From Mesorhizobium kowhaii (GTDB lineage Bacteria > Pseudomonadota > Alphaproteobacteria > Rhizobiales > Rhizobiaceae): a DNA stretch of 64,000 nt. The position numbers and the translations under genes are program-made. The stretch's first letter is position 1, and every line of letters starts with the position of its first letter. Location of the stretch: contig NZ_MZXV01000017.1 in NCBI RefSeq assembly GCF_003253745.1, forward strand, positions 62,001 through 126,000. The letters run 5' to 3'. The notes below the pieces were generated by a model. It was not told where the DNA came from. It searched no databases and worked only from the letters and a program-made list of their open reading frames with translations. Shown here piece after piece: positions 35,944 to 44,610 of the stretch.

Positions 35944-38775
35944 ATGAGCCTGTTCGTTGCCTGGCGCGGCACTCTTGATTTCCCCGCGCTTCCAGAGCGC
36001 GGCCTGAAGGTCGGCGGCAACCGCATCGTTCAGCGTGTCTTCGGCGGCGCTGCCACCAAAGCTCGAATCTCGCCCTCTCAGATCAAAGGGCACGATCTCA
36101 TCACCACGGAACTCAGTCATCCGTACCGCGAGATTCTCCTTCGCCGAAAGGGGGCGCGCCGAATATCCACGCCGCTGCCTGTGGTCGTGGCACCAGGCGT
36201 CGACGACCTCGATAACCTTTCTGAGACCTTTGAAATCCAATGGGATTCCCTAGGCGAATTGGCGACCTATGCCGACACGCCGGAAAAGGTCCTGCAGTCA
36301 TGGATCAATAGGTTCGATTTTCGAACCGAGGACGAGGAGAACGACCTTCCGGGCCTGCGCACCCCGCAGATAGGCGCGCTGCACGCGATCTCCGCTCACT
36401 TTGCAGTCGGCTCCGCCTTTGAACCAGCCACGGTCGTCCTTCCGACCGGAACCGGCAAAACAGAAACCATGCTGGCAACGCTCGTCTACCGACGGCTTGG
36501 ACTAACGCTCGTTCTCGTTCCCAGCGATACGCTGCGAAGCCAGATCGCTGGCAAGTTCGTCAGCCTTGGCGTCCTGCCCGAGGCCCAGGTTATCACCCGC
36601 GACCTCGCCAAGCCACGCGTTGCAATCATTACCACTGGCATAAGGTCGACGGACGAACTGGACTCGATCATCCAGAACGCAAACGTCATCGTTGCCCTTC
36701 CGAACGTCCTTGAGGCCTCGGACGCCGCGGTCGTCCGACGTCTCGCAGACGCATGCTCTGATCTTATCGTCGACGAAGCCCACCACATCACTGCCAGAAC
36801 GTGGCAGGGTGTTCGGGAGCACTTCGCTACAAAACGTATTCTCCAATTCACCGCAACGCCGTTCCGGCGCGACGGAAAGCGCGTCGATGGCAAGATCATC
36901 TTCAACTACAAGCTCGGTGATGCCCAGGCCGCCGGCTACTACCGTCCTATAAACCTCAAAACGATCGAAGAATATGGGGACGAGGAAGCCCGCGATATCG
37001 CAATTGCCAAGGAAGCCATTGCGACGCTCCGACATGACCGGGACGACCTGAAGCTCGATCACCTGCTGATGGCGCGGACGTCATCAAAGGACCGAGCCGA
37101 AGCGGTGGGCCGCATCTACCAGCGCCTCGCTCCGGACCTCAAACCGGTCGTCGTATACTCTGGTCCCGGGCGCAGCTTGACCAATCGCGAGGCTATGACC
37201 CAGCTCTTTGATCGAGGAGCCGATGGAGCCCGGATCGTCATTTGCGTTGACATGCTGGGAGAAGGATTCGACCTGCCATACCTCAAGGTCGCGGCCCTTC
37301 ACGACACGCATAAGTCGCTGGCTGTAACACTTCAGTTCATCGGCCGCTTCACCCGCAAGGGCCCCGCCGACAGAATCGGCGAGGCCACAGTCGTCACCAA
37401 CATTGCCGACCCTAACGCAGAGGCGAAACTCGCCGACCTCTACGCAGAAGGAGCCGACTGGGATCTTCTCATCAAGCGCTTAAGCGAGGAAAGAATCGCG
37501 CAGGAACTGCGGCTGCAGGACGTGGTACTTGCGCTTAGAGAGTCTGGCGATCTCCATGCCAACCTTTCGCTTTGGAACCTCCGGCCTGCACTTTCAGCAC
37601 AGCTCTTCCGGACGAAATGCGAGGACTGGAATCCCTTGGCTTTTGAGTCCGTCCTTCAGAAAGACTCTGAAAGCTGGTACGCGTTGAGTGAACAGGACAG
37701 CGTTCTGGTCGCAGTAGTCTGCCGTTCTAGCGATGTAGCTTGGGGCAACTACCAGAATGTGTACGACACGATCTACGACCTCCTGATCCTCAAGTGGGAC
37801 AAGGCTGCCGGATCACTTTGCCTTTTTGCGAGCGACTACGATGCGTTGCGATCCGAGAAGCTCGCGAAGGCGGTCACAAACGACGACACCACGCTGGTAT
37901 CGGGCACGCCTATCTTCAACATTCTCAATAATGTCGAACTGCCGCTGGTGAAGAGTCTTGGTTCGTCGCGTATCGGTGCGATTAGCTTCACCTCGTATTT
38001 CGGGCCTAATGTCACCGAAGGACTCGCCAGCATCGAAAAGGCCGAGTCCTCGCTCAACAACCTTGCCTGCCTTGGATATGAGAACGGAGAGCGCGTCCTG
38101 TGGGGAGGAACCCAGCGCCGCGGCAAGGTCTGGCAGCAAAAATCCGGGACGATATCGGACTGGATAGAATGGACCGCCGCGACGTGGGCGAAGGTCTCGT
38201 CCGAAGTTGAAAGCGAGAGCAACATTGTCCGCGACTTCCTTCGTCCGGAGAAACTGGCGAAGCCGCATTCCGCATGGCCGATATCGGCCCAATGGGGCGA
38301 ACAGGCGCAAATGCGCTTCAACGACCGGCAGTTCGTCATCTTTGGTTCGTCAGAAGTCCCAGTTTTCGCCGTCGATCTGAATCTCGGTGATGTAGGACCG
38401 AACGGCGAAATCGTTTTCCGTATCGAAAGCGACAGCGCGACATCCGAATACGCCCTTGTCATCAGCGAGGAGATTCCAGGTGGCTACCGCCACGACCATA
38501 TCTCCGGCCCCTCGCTTCGATTCCGTCACGGGACGCTGCCGGCGGTTCCGCTGGAGGAGTACCTCCAGAAGGATCCTTTCATCGTTCGCTATGCAGACGG
38601 GACTTACTCCTACAACTGCTACCACATTCCAGTGAGGCTGGACGCTGGTCTCTTTCAGCGCGACAAGCTGGAGGCGTGGAACTGGGATGGTATCGAGCTG
38701 AACAAGGAGTCGAAGATGCGCGATACGCCGATCGACTTCTGCGGGCGAATTACCCCCGACTTACCCGACTTATAA
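35944..38775 (+). CDS. superfamily 2 DEAH-box helicase/ATPase, defence-associated type
   Basis: This 943-residue protein has a unique N-terminal 140 residues. The SF2 core follows: motif I VVLPTGTGKTETML (about 164-177), motif II LIVDEAHH (274-281), motif III FTATPFRRDG, and later FDLPYLKVAALHD and motif VI QFIGRFTRKG. The C-terminal 400 residues have no clear domain. Such helicases occur beside restriction or defence genes and remodel DNA or RNA. From memory, longer relatives carry a further C-terminal nuclease-like domain. Here the ORF stops after TPDLPDL, just where that would begin, so it may be truncated. It is monocistronic and divergent from the peptidase operon. Confidence 0.85.
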   Translation: MSLFVAWRGTLDFPALPERGLKVGGNRIVQRVFGGAATKARISPSQIKGHDLITTELSHPYREILLRRKGARRISTPLPVVVAPGVDDLDNLSETFEIQWDSLGELATYADTPEKVLQSWINRFDFRTEDEENDLPGLRTPQIGALHAISAHFAVGSAFEPATVVLPTGTGKTETMLATLVYRRLGLTLVLVPSDTLRSQIAGKFVSLGVLPEAQVITRDLAKPRVAIITTGIRSTDELDSIIQNANVIVALPNVLEASDAAVVRRLADACSDLIVDEAHHITARTWQGVREHFATKRILQFTATPFRRDGKRVDGKIIFNYKLGDAQAAGYYRPINLKTIEEYGDEEARDIAIAKEAIATLRHDRDDLKLDHLLMARTSSKDRAEAVGRIYQRLAPDLKPVVVYSGPGRSLTNREAMTQLFDRGADGARIVICVDMLGEGFDLPYLKVAALHDTHKSLAVTLQFIGRFTRKGPADRIGEATVVTNIADPNAEAKLADLYAEGADWDLLIKRLSEERIAQELRLQDVVLALRESGDLHANLSLWNLRPALSAQLFRTKCEDWNPLAFESVLQKDSESWYALSEQDSVLVAVVCRSSDVAWGNYQNVYDTIYDLLILKWDKAAGSLCLFASDYDALRSEKLAKAVTNDDTTLVSGTPIFNILNNVELPLVKSLGSSRIGAISFTSYFGPNVTEGLASIEKAESSLNNLACLGYENGERVLWGGTQRRGKVWQQKSGTISDWIEWTAATWAKVSSEVESESNIVRDFLRPEKLAKPHSAWPISAQWGEQAQMRFNDRQFVIFGSSEVPVFAVDLNLGDVGPNGEIVFRIESDSATSEYALVISEEIPGGYRHDHISGPSLRFRHGTLPAVPLEEYLQKDPFIVRYADGTYSYNCYHIPVRLDAGLFQRDKLEAWNWDGIELNKESKMRDTPIDFCGRITPDLPDL

Positions 38776-38919
38776 GAGTTCCCTGATGTCGGCATCTGGC
38801 ACGCGGCAAATCTGATCTCAACGTCCGACATTGCGAAGCATTGCTGCCGCCAGCCGGCAACCGCTAAGAGGATGAGGAAGGACAAACAGGTCGCTGGGAG
38901 GCGCCAAGCCACTGTTCAC

Positions 38920-38947
38920 TTGCTATGCATTAAAATGTGCATATATT
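38920..38947 (+). promoter_or_regulatory. promoter/operator of the Xre-RES toxin-antitoxin operon
   Basis: TTGCTA (38920-38925) and TATATT (38942-38947) are 16 nt apart. Between them TGCATTAAAATGTGCA has TGCA at both ends and lies exactly where an autorepressing antitoxin would bind. Confidence 0.45.
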
Positions 38948-38974
38948 GTGCTTATGAGAGGTCGGAGAATTGTC

Positions 38975-39361
38975 ATGGCCCACGCACAGCTCGCACATTC
39001 CACGGTGATCTCGGGCTTTGTCGATAGCCTGCAGGAGCCGCGCACACCCTATATCTCGCCGAAGCGCCTGTCGGAGGCGCTGGGCGTGAAGGTTGCCAAT
39101 TTGGCCCAGTTGACCGGCGTCCACCGCAACACGCTGCGCAATCCGTCATCGGAGCGCCTGCAGAGCCGGATGCGCGAGATGGTGAAGGTGATCTCGGCCG
39201 CGACGGAGCTCACCGGCGACGTCGACAAGGCGATCTACTGGTATCGCAACGAACCTATCGCTGACTATAGCCATCGCACGGCGGCCGAACTCGTCGCTGA
39301 CGGTCAGGTCGAAGCGGTTCTTGCCTTCATTCGGGATCTCGAGAACGGGGCGCGCGGGTGA
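38975..39361 (+). CDS. Xre/MbcA/ParS-family antitoxin (DUF2384) of a RES system
   Basis: The 128-residue protein has an Xre-like HTH (ISPKRLSEALGVKVANLAQL, TGVHRNTLRNP). The C-terminal DUF2384 toxin-binding segment ends in YWYRNEPIADYSHRTAAELV, then ADGQVEAVLAFIRDLENG. In RES-Xre modules this protein neutralises the NAD-degrading RES toxin by covering its active site. ATG 38975 follows GGTCGGAG; nine upstream in-frame codons lie inside the promoter region. The toxin start overlaps its stop (GTGA). Confidence 0.92.
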   Translation: MAHAQLAHSTVISGFVDSLQEPRTPYISPKRLSEALGVKVANLAQLTGVHRNTLRNPSSERLQSRMREMVKVISAATELTGDVDKAIYWYRNEPIADYSHRTAAELVADGQVEAVLAFIRDLENGARG

Positions 39362-39882
39362 AGGTCACCCGCGTCGGGCCGGACGAGATATTCCATCGCT
39401 ATCTGACACCCAAATGGGCCTTTCTGCCCACCAGCGGTGCAGGGGCGGCGATCGACGGCGGTCGTTTCAACCGGCCAGGCGTCGAAGCACTCTATCTGTC
39501 CCGTTCGACCCAGACGGCTCTTGACGAATACAAGCAGGGCGCCAGCGTCGTCCCGCCGGCAACGCTTGCCGCCTACAAGATCACGCTCGGCCAGGTGGCC
39601 GATCTTTCGCAGGGATTCGACCCGGACATCTGGGACGGCGCTTGGCAGGAATGGGATTGTGCCTGGCGCCAGGTCGCTCGCATTGACAAGAAGATCCCGC
39701 CATCGTGGAAGCTTGCGGACCTGATCATCACGGCCGGGCTTCGTGGCATCCTGTTTCCGTCGCTGCGTCACGCCGGTGGCACCAACGTGGTGGTCTTTCC
39801 GGCCAATCTTGTCGAAGGCGATCATGTCGCGGTTCACGATCCTGATCACCGCCTGCCGCACGATCAGTCGTCCTGGTCCTGA
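39358..39882 (+). CDS. RES-domain toxin
   Basis: This 174-residue protein starts at GTG 39358, overlapping the antitoxin stop as GTGA. GGRFNRPGVEALYLSRS holds the conserved Arg and Tyr of RES domains, and TALDEYKQGA supplies the conserved Glu region. GLRGILFPSLRHAGGTNVVV is the closing Ser/Asn part. RES toxins hydrolyse NAD+ and arrest growth. The length is typical for the long RES form. With the Xre antitoxin it would stabilise the plasmid or the adjacent island. Confidence 0.92.
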   Translation: MKVTRVGPDEIFHRYLTPKWAFLPTSGAGAAIDGGRFNRPGVEALYLSRSTQTALDEYKQGASVVPPATLAAYKITLGQVADLSQGFDPDIWDGAWQEWDCAWRQVARIDKKIPPSWKLADLIITAGLRGILFPSLRHAGGTNVVVFPANLVEGDHVAVHDPDHRLPHDQSSWS

Positions 39883-39924
39883 GTGATCGACTGTCTCTGG
39901 GATCACAACGCGACAACGCCCTGC

Positions 39925-40626
39925 TCACGACACCTGGTCCTCAATGACCTCGTCCTCGCCCTTCCCGTTAGCCAAACCGGCTGGAATACCGCCAGCCAGG
40001 AACTTTTCCTTCGACAGCAGCCCTGCGTCCTCGAGCGCCTCGAAGTCCGGCAGCTGGCGCAGCGTGTCGAGCCCGAACTGCGAGAGAAAATTTTTCGTCG
40101 TCACATAGGTGTAAGGCGCGCCCGGCTGAGGGCTGCGCGGTCCCGAGGCGATAAGGTCCTGCGCGCGCAGCACGCCGATCAGGTCGCGCGATATCTCCTT
40201 GCCGAAAAAGCTCGACAGTTCGCCACGCGTGATCGGCTGGAAATAGGCAATGCACATCAAAACCAGCGCTTCGGATTGCGACAGTTCTTTTGCGCCGTCG
40301 CCCGCTGCCGTGCCGAAGGCGGCGCGGATGGCGTCGCCAAAAATTTTCTTGGTCCGGTGCTGCCAGCCGCCGGCGACCGCGACCAACTCATAGGGCCGGC
40401 CGGCGAGCTCGGCGCGAATGTCGTCGATGATCAGTTCGAGATTGCAGTTTTTTCCCACCACCCGCGCGAGGACACTACGCGTCACCGGTTCGCTGGCGGA
40501 AAAAATCACCGCTTCGACGCGGCCCATCCATTCGCGCCAGCGCAGTTCTGGCGGCAGGTGATCGAGCTCGGTGTCAAGCAGCGCCGGCTGATCGTTCGGC
40601 TTGCGGCGGGCAGAGGCTTCGCTCAT
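39925..40626 (-). CDS. scpB: ScpB-family segregation/condensation protein
   Basis: The 233-residue protein has two winged-HTH domains. The first is WMGRVEAVIFSASEPVTRSV to AVAGGWQHRTK; the second begins LSQSEALVLMCIAYFQPITR and ends YVTTKNFLSQFGLDTLRQLP. ScpB with a kleisin (ScpA) clamps SMC in chromosome condensation, and this plasmid form is partnered with a DUF1403 gene instead. ATG 40624-40626 gives MSEASARRKPND; the open frame extends upstream into the DUF1403 gene, 2 nt away. A diverged relic of another scpB lies at 23610-23690. Confidence 0.88.
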   Translation of the reverse strand: MSEASARRKPNDQPALLDTELDHLPPELRWREWMGRVEAVIFSASEPVTRSVLARVVGKNCNLELIIDDIRAELAGRPYELVAVAGGWQHRTKKIFGDAIRAAFGTAAGDGAKELSQSEALVLMCIAYFQPITRGELSSFFGKEISRDLIGVLRAQDLIASGPRSPQPGAPYTYVTTKNFLSQFGLDTLRQLPDFEALEDAGLLSKEKFLAGGIPAGLANGKGEDEVIEDQVS

Positions 40627-40628
40627 CG

Positions 40629-41582
40629 CTACAGTCCAAACAGGCGGAAGGTGGGACGGCCGGAGAGCTCGCGCACGGCATCGAGTTGTTGCAGCCGATC
40701 GAACAGCCGCCGCGCCGCAAAGCGCGAGAGGCTTTTGGTCGTCAGCGATCCGGAGACGGCGTCGTCGTCGAGCAGTCTTTGGATCACATCGCCCGCCCCC
40801 TTTGCCCTGAGCTTCGGTGCGACGGCGATGAGCCGCTCCGCGCGACGCGACAGCTCGGCGGCCAACCGGCAGGCGTCGGTCGCGGACCGAAGCAGCGCCA
40901 GGCACACCGCCCGCTCAAACCCGTTTTCGCCCGGCCGAATGCGCTTGCCGCCGGCGTCGGGGCGAAATGCCGGACCAAAGGCCTGAGCCATCAACAGCGG
41001 CAGCGGCCGCGGCCAGCGCAGGCTTTGCGCCAGCACCAGATCGGCGAGCCACCAGGCAAAAAGCTCGGCATCGGGGCACATAGCGACGACGCGGGCGGCG
41101 ATTGCCGCGGCGGCGAACGGCGCCGGCCGCCGCGACCCCGCCACATCCTCAATCTCCGTGCAGAGGTCGGCGAGAGCCGCGCCGTCCCAATGGAGCCCGA
41201 GTTGGTCAACGATCTTTTCGAGCCGATCGGCGCTGGCGGCGGGCGGCTGCCCGGCCAACTGCCGCCAGGCACCAAAGATGGTGCCGGCGGGTCCAGGGTC
41301 CGACCCGGCCTGGCGCAGATACCATGCGTCGCGAAGGGCGGCCGCGTCCTCGGCGCGGCCGGCGAGCCGCATGTTGGCGGCGGCGCAGTTAAGCGCCAGC
41401 CGCTGCCGCCAGGCCCCGGCCCAGGCAGGCTGCGCGCGGGCAAGCATGTCGAGCGCGCTCAAGGCGGCGCCGGCGCAAAAGGCGGCGTCCGCATCATCGG
41501 GTACGCCGCCGGGGGCGAGCGCCCAAGGCGGGACGGTGGGCGGCACAGACGAGCTGGCGGTCGCGGGATCGAGGCGAATCAT
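40629..41582 (-). CDS. DUF1403 family protein
   Basis: This 317-residue, alanine-rich and mostly helical protein reads VPPWALAPGGVPDDADAAFC, then GAALSALDMLARAQPAWAGA and WRQRLALNCAAANMRLAGRA. This opening matches the rhizobial plasmid family DUF1403. The function is unknown. Its constant position just upstream of scpB suggests a replacement for ScpA, or another role in plasmid segregation; no kleisin motif is obvious. It overlaps nothing and is 2 nt from scpB, so the two form an operon. Confidence 0.82.
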   Translation of the reverse strand: MIRLDPATASSSVPPTVPPWALAPGGVPDDADAAFCAGAALSALDMLARAQPAWAGAWRQRLALNCAAANMRLAGRAEDAAALRDAWYLRQAGSDPGPAGTIFGAWRQLAGQPPAASADRLEKIVDQLGLHWDGAALADLCTEIEDVAGSRRPAPFAAAAIAARVVAMCPDAELFAWWLADLVLAQSLRWPRPLPLLMAQAFGPAFRPDAGGKRIRPGENGFERAVCLALLRSATDACRLAAELSRRAERLIAVAPKLRAKGAGDVIQRLLDDDAVSGSLTTKSLSRFAARRLFDRLQQLDAVRELSGRPTFRLFGL

Positions 41583-41662
41583 AGTTTTGGAGGGTAAAGC
41601 GTCCGTGCGCTTTGCGCCATGATTTCCAGGCCGAAACGCACAGCCTGTCGAGCGGCAAAAAC

Positions 41663-41690
41663 GAATGATAATGTTGCATTATCGTTCATT
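41663..41690. promoter_or_regulatory. AT-rich palindrome upstream of DUF1403-scpB
   Basis: AATGATAATG-TTG-CATTATCGTT is an inverted repeat with one mismatch, and GAATGA/TTCATTC extends it. It is AT-rich within GC-rich DNA, 80 nt before the DUF1403 start. It could be an operator or a partition-like site. Confidence 0.45.
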
Positions 41691-41829
41691 CTTGCGCTAG
41701 ATGGGGAAATGGCCGTTTTCGTCGAGCAGAAGCCCAAAATTCACGCCCAGCGACCCTCCGGACCATCCCACAGCGCGACGGTCTTTCCTGGAACGGCTAC
41801 GATAGCGCTGGTGCATCCCACTGACGCTT

Positions 41830-42423
41830 TTAAGCCTGCGGGCGCAAACCTGGCGCTGCCCGGTAGAAGATCACCCGCACCGACGGAACAAGCTGGCTGA
41901 GGTAATCGAAATCGCCAACATTGCCGGTCAGGACCGTCGCCCCGAGCATACCGGCCTGGTGAAAGATCAGCGCATCGTTGAGGAAGCGGCGTTCATGCCC
42001 CTTCCCTTTCGGCAGATGGCTCAGCCGGAACAACAGGCCGGCCAGCATGCCGGCGCGTCCCCAAGCGGTGGCGTCGGGTGCATGCAGCCGGTGCGCCGGA
42101 ATATCCTCGATCGTATCAGCAACGGCTCCCAGGACCGACTTCGTCGTCGGGTGCGCCGGGTCGAGCCGGCCGAACACGTGGCTGAGCTCGGCAAGGCAGA
42201 CGGCCGAGTGGTGACAGAGCCGATACGTCAGAAGGTTATCGACCGCTTCGGGCGTACGTCCCTGCAGGACATCCAGATAGACGCTGGTGTCGAGGAGCAA
42301 TACGCCGCCGACAGGCGGCTGGTCACCTGCCCAGGACAGGGTGGAATCTGGTCGCCGTTCCAGCCCTGCCCTACGCCGCTGTGGTTTTAGGGACCGCAGT
42401 GCGCCGCCTAGATCAAATGCCAA
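41830..42423 (-). CDS. PIN-domain VapC-like toxin
   Basis: The protein has VLLLDTSVYLDVLQGRTPEA (first PIN acidic residue), HHSAVCLAELSHVFGRLDP (conserved Ser-Glu) and FLNDALIFHQAGMLGATVLT (Asp, the later acidic site). It ends VGDFDYLSQLVPSVRVIFY. PIN toxins are Mg-dependent endoribonucleases. The start is uncertain: TTG 42423 overlaps the upstream gene's end by 11 nt and is used here (197 residues); ATG 42480 would add 19 codons. The N-terminal 45 residues before the PIN core are unusually long for VapC. Its antitoxin is the gene immediately upstream. Confidence 0.75.
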   Translation of the reverse strand: MAFDLGGALRSLKPQRRRAGLERRPDSTLSWAGDQPPVGGVLLLDTSVYLDVLQGRTPEAVDNLLTYRLCHHSAVCLAELSHVFGRLDPAHPTTKSVLGAVADTIEDIPAHRLHAPDATAWGRAGMLAGLLFRLSHLPKGKGHERRFLNDALIFHQAGMLGATVLTGNVGDFDYLSQLVPSVRVIFYRAAPGLRPQA

Positions 42424-42709
42424 GATCGATGTCCGCGGAGATGCTGCCCTTGCGGCCGACGAGCCGGGCGCCAAAATCATCCTCGAGGGCCAGCCGCGAC
42501 AAGGCGAGCTCAAGCAGTTCGGTGTCGGAGGTCACATGGGCGCGCTTCTTTGCCGCCTCGATCAATTCCGACGGCACCCTGCCGGAAAGGCGTGTGTTCT
42601 TGGCCGCGCCAAGCAGGCCGACCGCCCTCGCCTGCTCAAGCACCAGACGGTTGCGGGTGTGGGCGATCCGCTCCTCGCTTGCGGCTGTCGCTGCGCCACG
42701 TATGGTCAT
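42413..42709 (-). CDS. VapB-like antitoxin / CopG-like small protein
   Basis: The 98-residue protein starts MTIRGAATAASEERIAHTRN. It contains RLSGRVPSELIEAAKKRAHV, TSDTELLELALSRLALED (ribbon-helix-helix-like) and ends ISADIDLGI. RHH antitoxins repress their own promoter and bind the toxin with their C-terminal tail. It overlaps the PIN gene by 11 nt, the usual antitoxin-first order. ATG 42707-42709 lies in frame within a longer open frame that has no other support. The RHH call is by helix pattern. Confidence 0.68.
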   Translation of the reverse strand: MTIRGAATAASEERIAHTRNRLVLEQARAVGLLGAAKNTRLSGRVPSELIEAAKKRAHVTSDTELLELALSRLALEDDFGARLVGRKGSISADIDLGI

Positions 42710-42960
42710 CTTGGTATCTCCATCTGTTGAACGGAATATAAAGGATGTTGAACATGAAAGCAAGGAGAGACCACCCCCTGAGAGGCCATCCCTGGATCGG
42801 AAAGGCCCGTTGCGCTCCCGCTGATGCGATACCAGGACCGGAGCGGAGGCAATTCCCGCAGCTATTCTGTCACACAGCTCGCGGTGGACAATTCCGGACT
42901 TTGGCCGCACCTTCGCTCGTAAGAATCGCATTGCTGCGACAGTAGAATGGACGAGGCTGG

Positions 42961-44088
42961 ATGGGCAAAGCCCGTAATTTGATGGTGTCCACCGACGCAA
43001 TCGACACCGATGACCTGCCGGACATTGTCGACGTCGTCATGGAGATGGGGCGGCCGGATGAAGGCCCCTCCCCTCCCCCGCCGGTCCTTGACCCGCGACA
43101 GACATCGTTGCCTACGCATCTCGAAAAGCTCGCCGACCGTGCGCGCGATTATGTCGAGGCAGCAAGTTCGGCGAACACCCGTCGCGCCTACGCAGCCGAC
43201 TGGAAGCATTTTTGCGCCTGGTGCCGGCGCCAGTCTTTTGATCCATCGCGGCCCGACCCGCAGACCGTTGGCCTCTATATCACCGCGCAGGCTTCGGGCA
43301 CTGGAAGGGGCAAAAAGGCGGTGGCGACGATCGAGCGCCGCCTGTCATCCCTGACCTGGAACTACACGCAGCGCGGCCAATCGCTTGACCGGAAGGACCG
43401 TCATATCGCCACCGTGCTCGCCGGCATCCGCAACACGCACGCCGCCCCGCCCCGTCAGAAGGAGGCCGTACTGCGCGACGATCTTGTTGCCATGCTGGAG
43501 ACGCTCGACCGCGGCACGCTGCGTGGCCTGCGTGACCGCGCCATGCTGCTTTTGGGCTTCGCAGGCGGCTTGCGCCGCTCCGAAATCGTCGGCCTCGATC
43601 TCGCCCGCGATCAAACCGAGGATGGCTGCGGCTGGGTTGAGGTGCTCGACAAAGGTGCTCTTGTGACACTGCGCGGCAAGACCGGCTGGCGCGAGGTCGA
43701 GATCGGCCGCGGTTCGTCCGACGCCACCTGCCCGGTTGTCGCGCTCGAGACCTGGCTGAGGTTTGCCCGCATCGCGCATGGCCCCTTGTTCCGCCGTGTT
43801 ACTGGTCAGGGTAAAACGGTCGGCGTCGATCGGCTCAACGATCAGGAGGTGGCCCGGTTGGTCAAGCGCACGGCCTTGGCCGCCGGCGTGCGCGGCGATC
43901 TCTCCGAGGGCGAGCGGGGACAGAAGTTTTCCGGACATTCACTGCGCGCTGGCCTGGCTTCCTCTGCCGAGGTTGATGAGCGTTATGTGCAGAAGCAGCT
44001 TGGCCACGCCAGCGCCGAGATGACCCGCAAGTACCAGCGGCGTCGCGACCGTTTCCGGATCAACCTCACTAAGGCGTCCGGGCTCTGA
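42961..44088 (+). CDS. tyrosine-type site-specific recombinase/integrase
   Basis: This 375-residue recombinase has a SAM-like core-binding domain (RDYVEAASSANTRRAYAADW). The catalytic domain carries Arg in GFAGGLRRSEIVGL, His-x-x-Arg in FSGHSLRAGLAS, the second His in KQLGHASAEM and the nucleophile Tyr in TRKYQRRRDRF. All catalytic residues are present. On repABC plasmids such genes near the replication locus are often resolvases of multimers or relics of integration. It lies upstream of, and in the same direction as, repABC. No attachment site was identified. Confidence 0.92.
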   Translation: MGKARNLMVSTDAIDTDDLPDIVDVVMEMGRPDEGPSPPPPVLDPRQTSLPTHLEKLADRARDYVEAASSANTRRAYAADWKHFCAWCRRQSFDPSRPDPQTVGLYITAQASGTGRGKKAVATIERRLSSLTWNYTQRGQSLDRKDRHIATVLAGIRNTHAAPPRQKEAVLRDDLVAMLETLDRGTLRGLRDRAMLLLGFAGGLRRSEIVGLDLARDQTEDGCGWVEVLDKGALVTLRGKTGWREVEIGRGSSDATCPVVALETWLRFARIAHGPLFRRVTGQGKTVGVDRLNDQEVARLVKRTALAAGVRGDLSEGERGQKFSGHSLRAGLASSAEVDERYVQKQLGHASAEMTRKYQRRRDRFRINLTKASGL

Positions 44089-44610
44089 AAAGCCCTCTCT
44101 TTTCCCATTGAGCGAACTCGACACCATTACTCCGTCCTCCCACTTGGCGCTTATCGTGAGGCAACGGACTGATGAGCGCTGCCCTCTCTCCTCCGACAGC
44201 TATCACCTGGAACGCTTTGCTTAGCGTCTTCAAGGGAGGTGAAAGACAACATGGCGCTTTGCGATGTCGGGTCAGAACGCGGTCGAGTTTGATCTGCAAA
44301 TACTCGTCATAGGCTCAGAGTGTCGTGATCACTTGCCAGGCAACGGTGCGGAGCGCCTTAGGAAGCCGATAAGAACTGGGCGTGATGCCTGGGTAAGCAG
44401 GATTTGTGCTTGGATGGTAGGCTTTGTCCGCAGACAAAATCGCCGAATTGTGCAGCATATTCAGTTGCATGAATCATATTATTGAGCCCAGTTCCGCGAC
44501 CGTTAAGCTTTTGTTAACTTTAAATTTCTTGCCCGGGCGAACGAATCGGACATAATGACGGTTGCTTGGCGCTTTTACGTCAAAAATCGTTTTTAGAGAG
44601 TCTCGATCGA
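44089..44610 (+). other. 522-base repABC upstream region
   Basis: No gene found. The last 150 bases are AT-rich, with TTAAGCTTTTGTTAACTTTA around 44506. A promoter lies close to repA (separate entry). RepA/RepB autoregulation of the operon is expected to act here. Confidence 0.5.
44529..44556 (+). promoter_or_regulatory. repABC promoter
   Basis: TTGCCC (44529-44534) and CATAAT (44551-44556) are separated by 16 nt, 55 nt before the repA ATG. This is the only good sigma-70 match close to repA. Confidence 0.45.

Noticed and set aside
39883..40986. 367-codon + strand ORF
   Set aside because: It is antisense to scpB and DUF1403, whose motifs and spacing are convincing.
41709..41900. Possible small gene reading MAVFVEQKPKIHAQRPSG
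   Set aside because: Overlaps the PIN gene on the other strand, has no family match and lacks a ribosome site.
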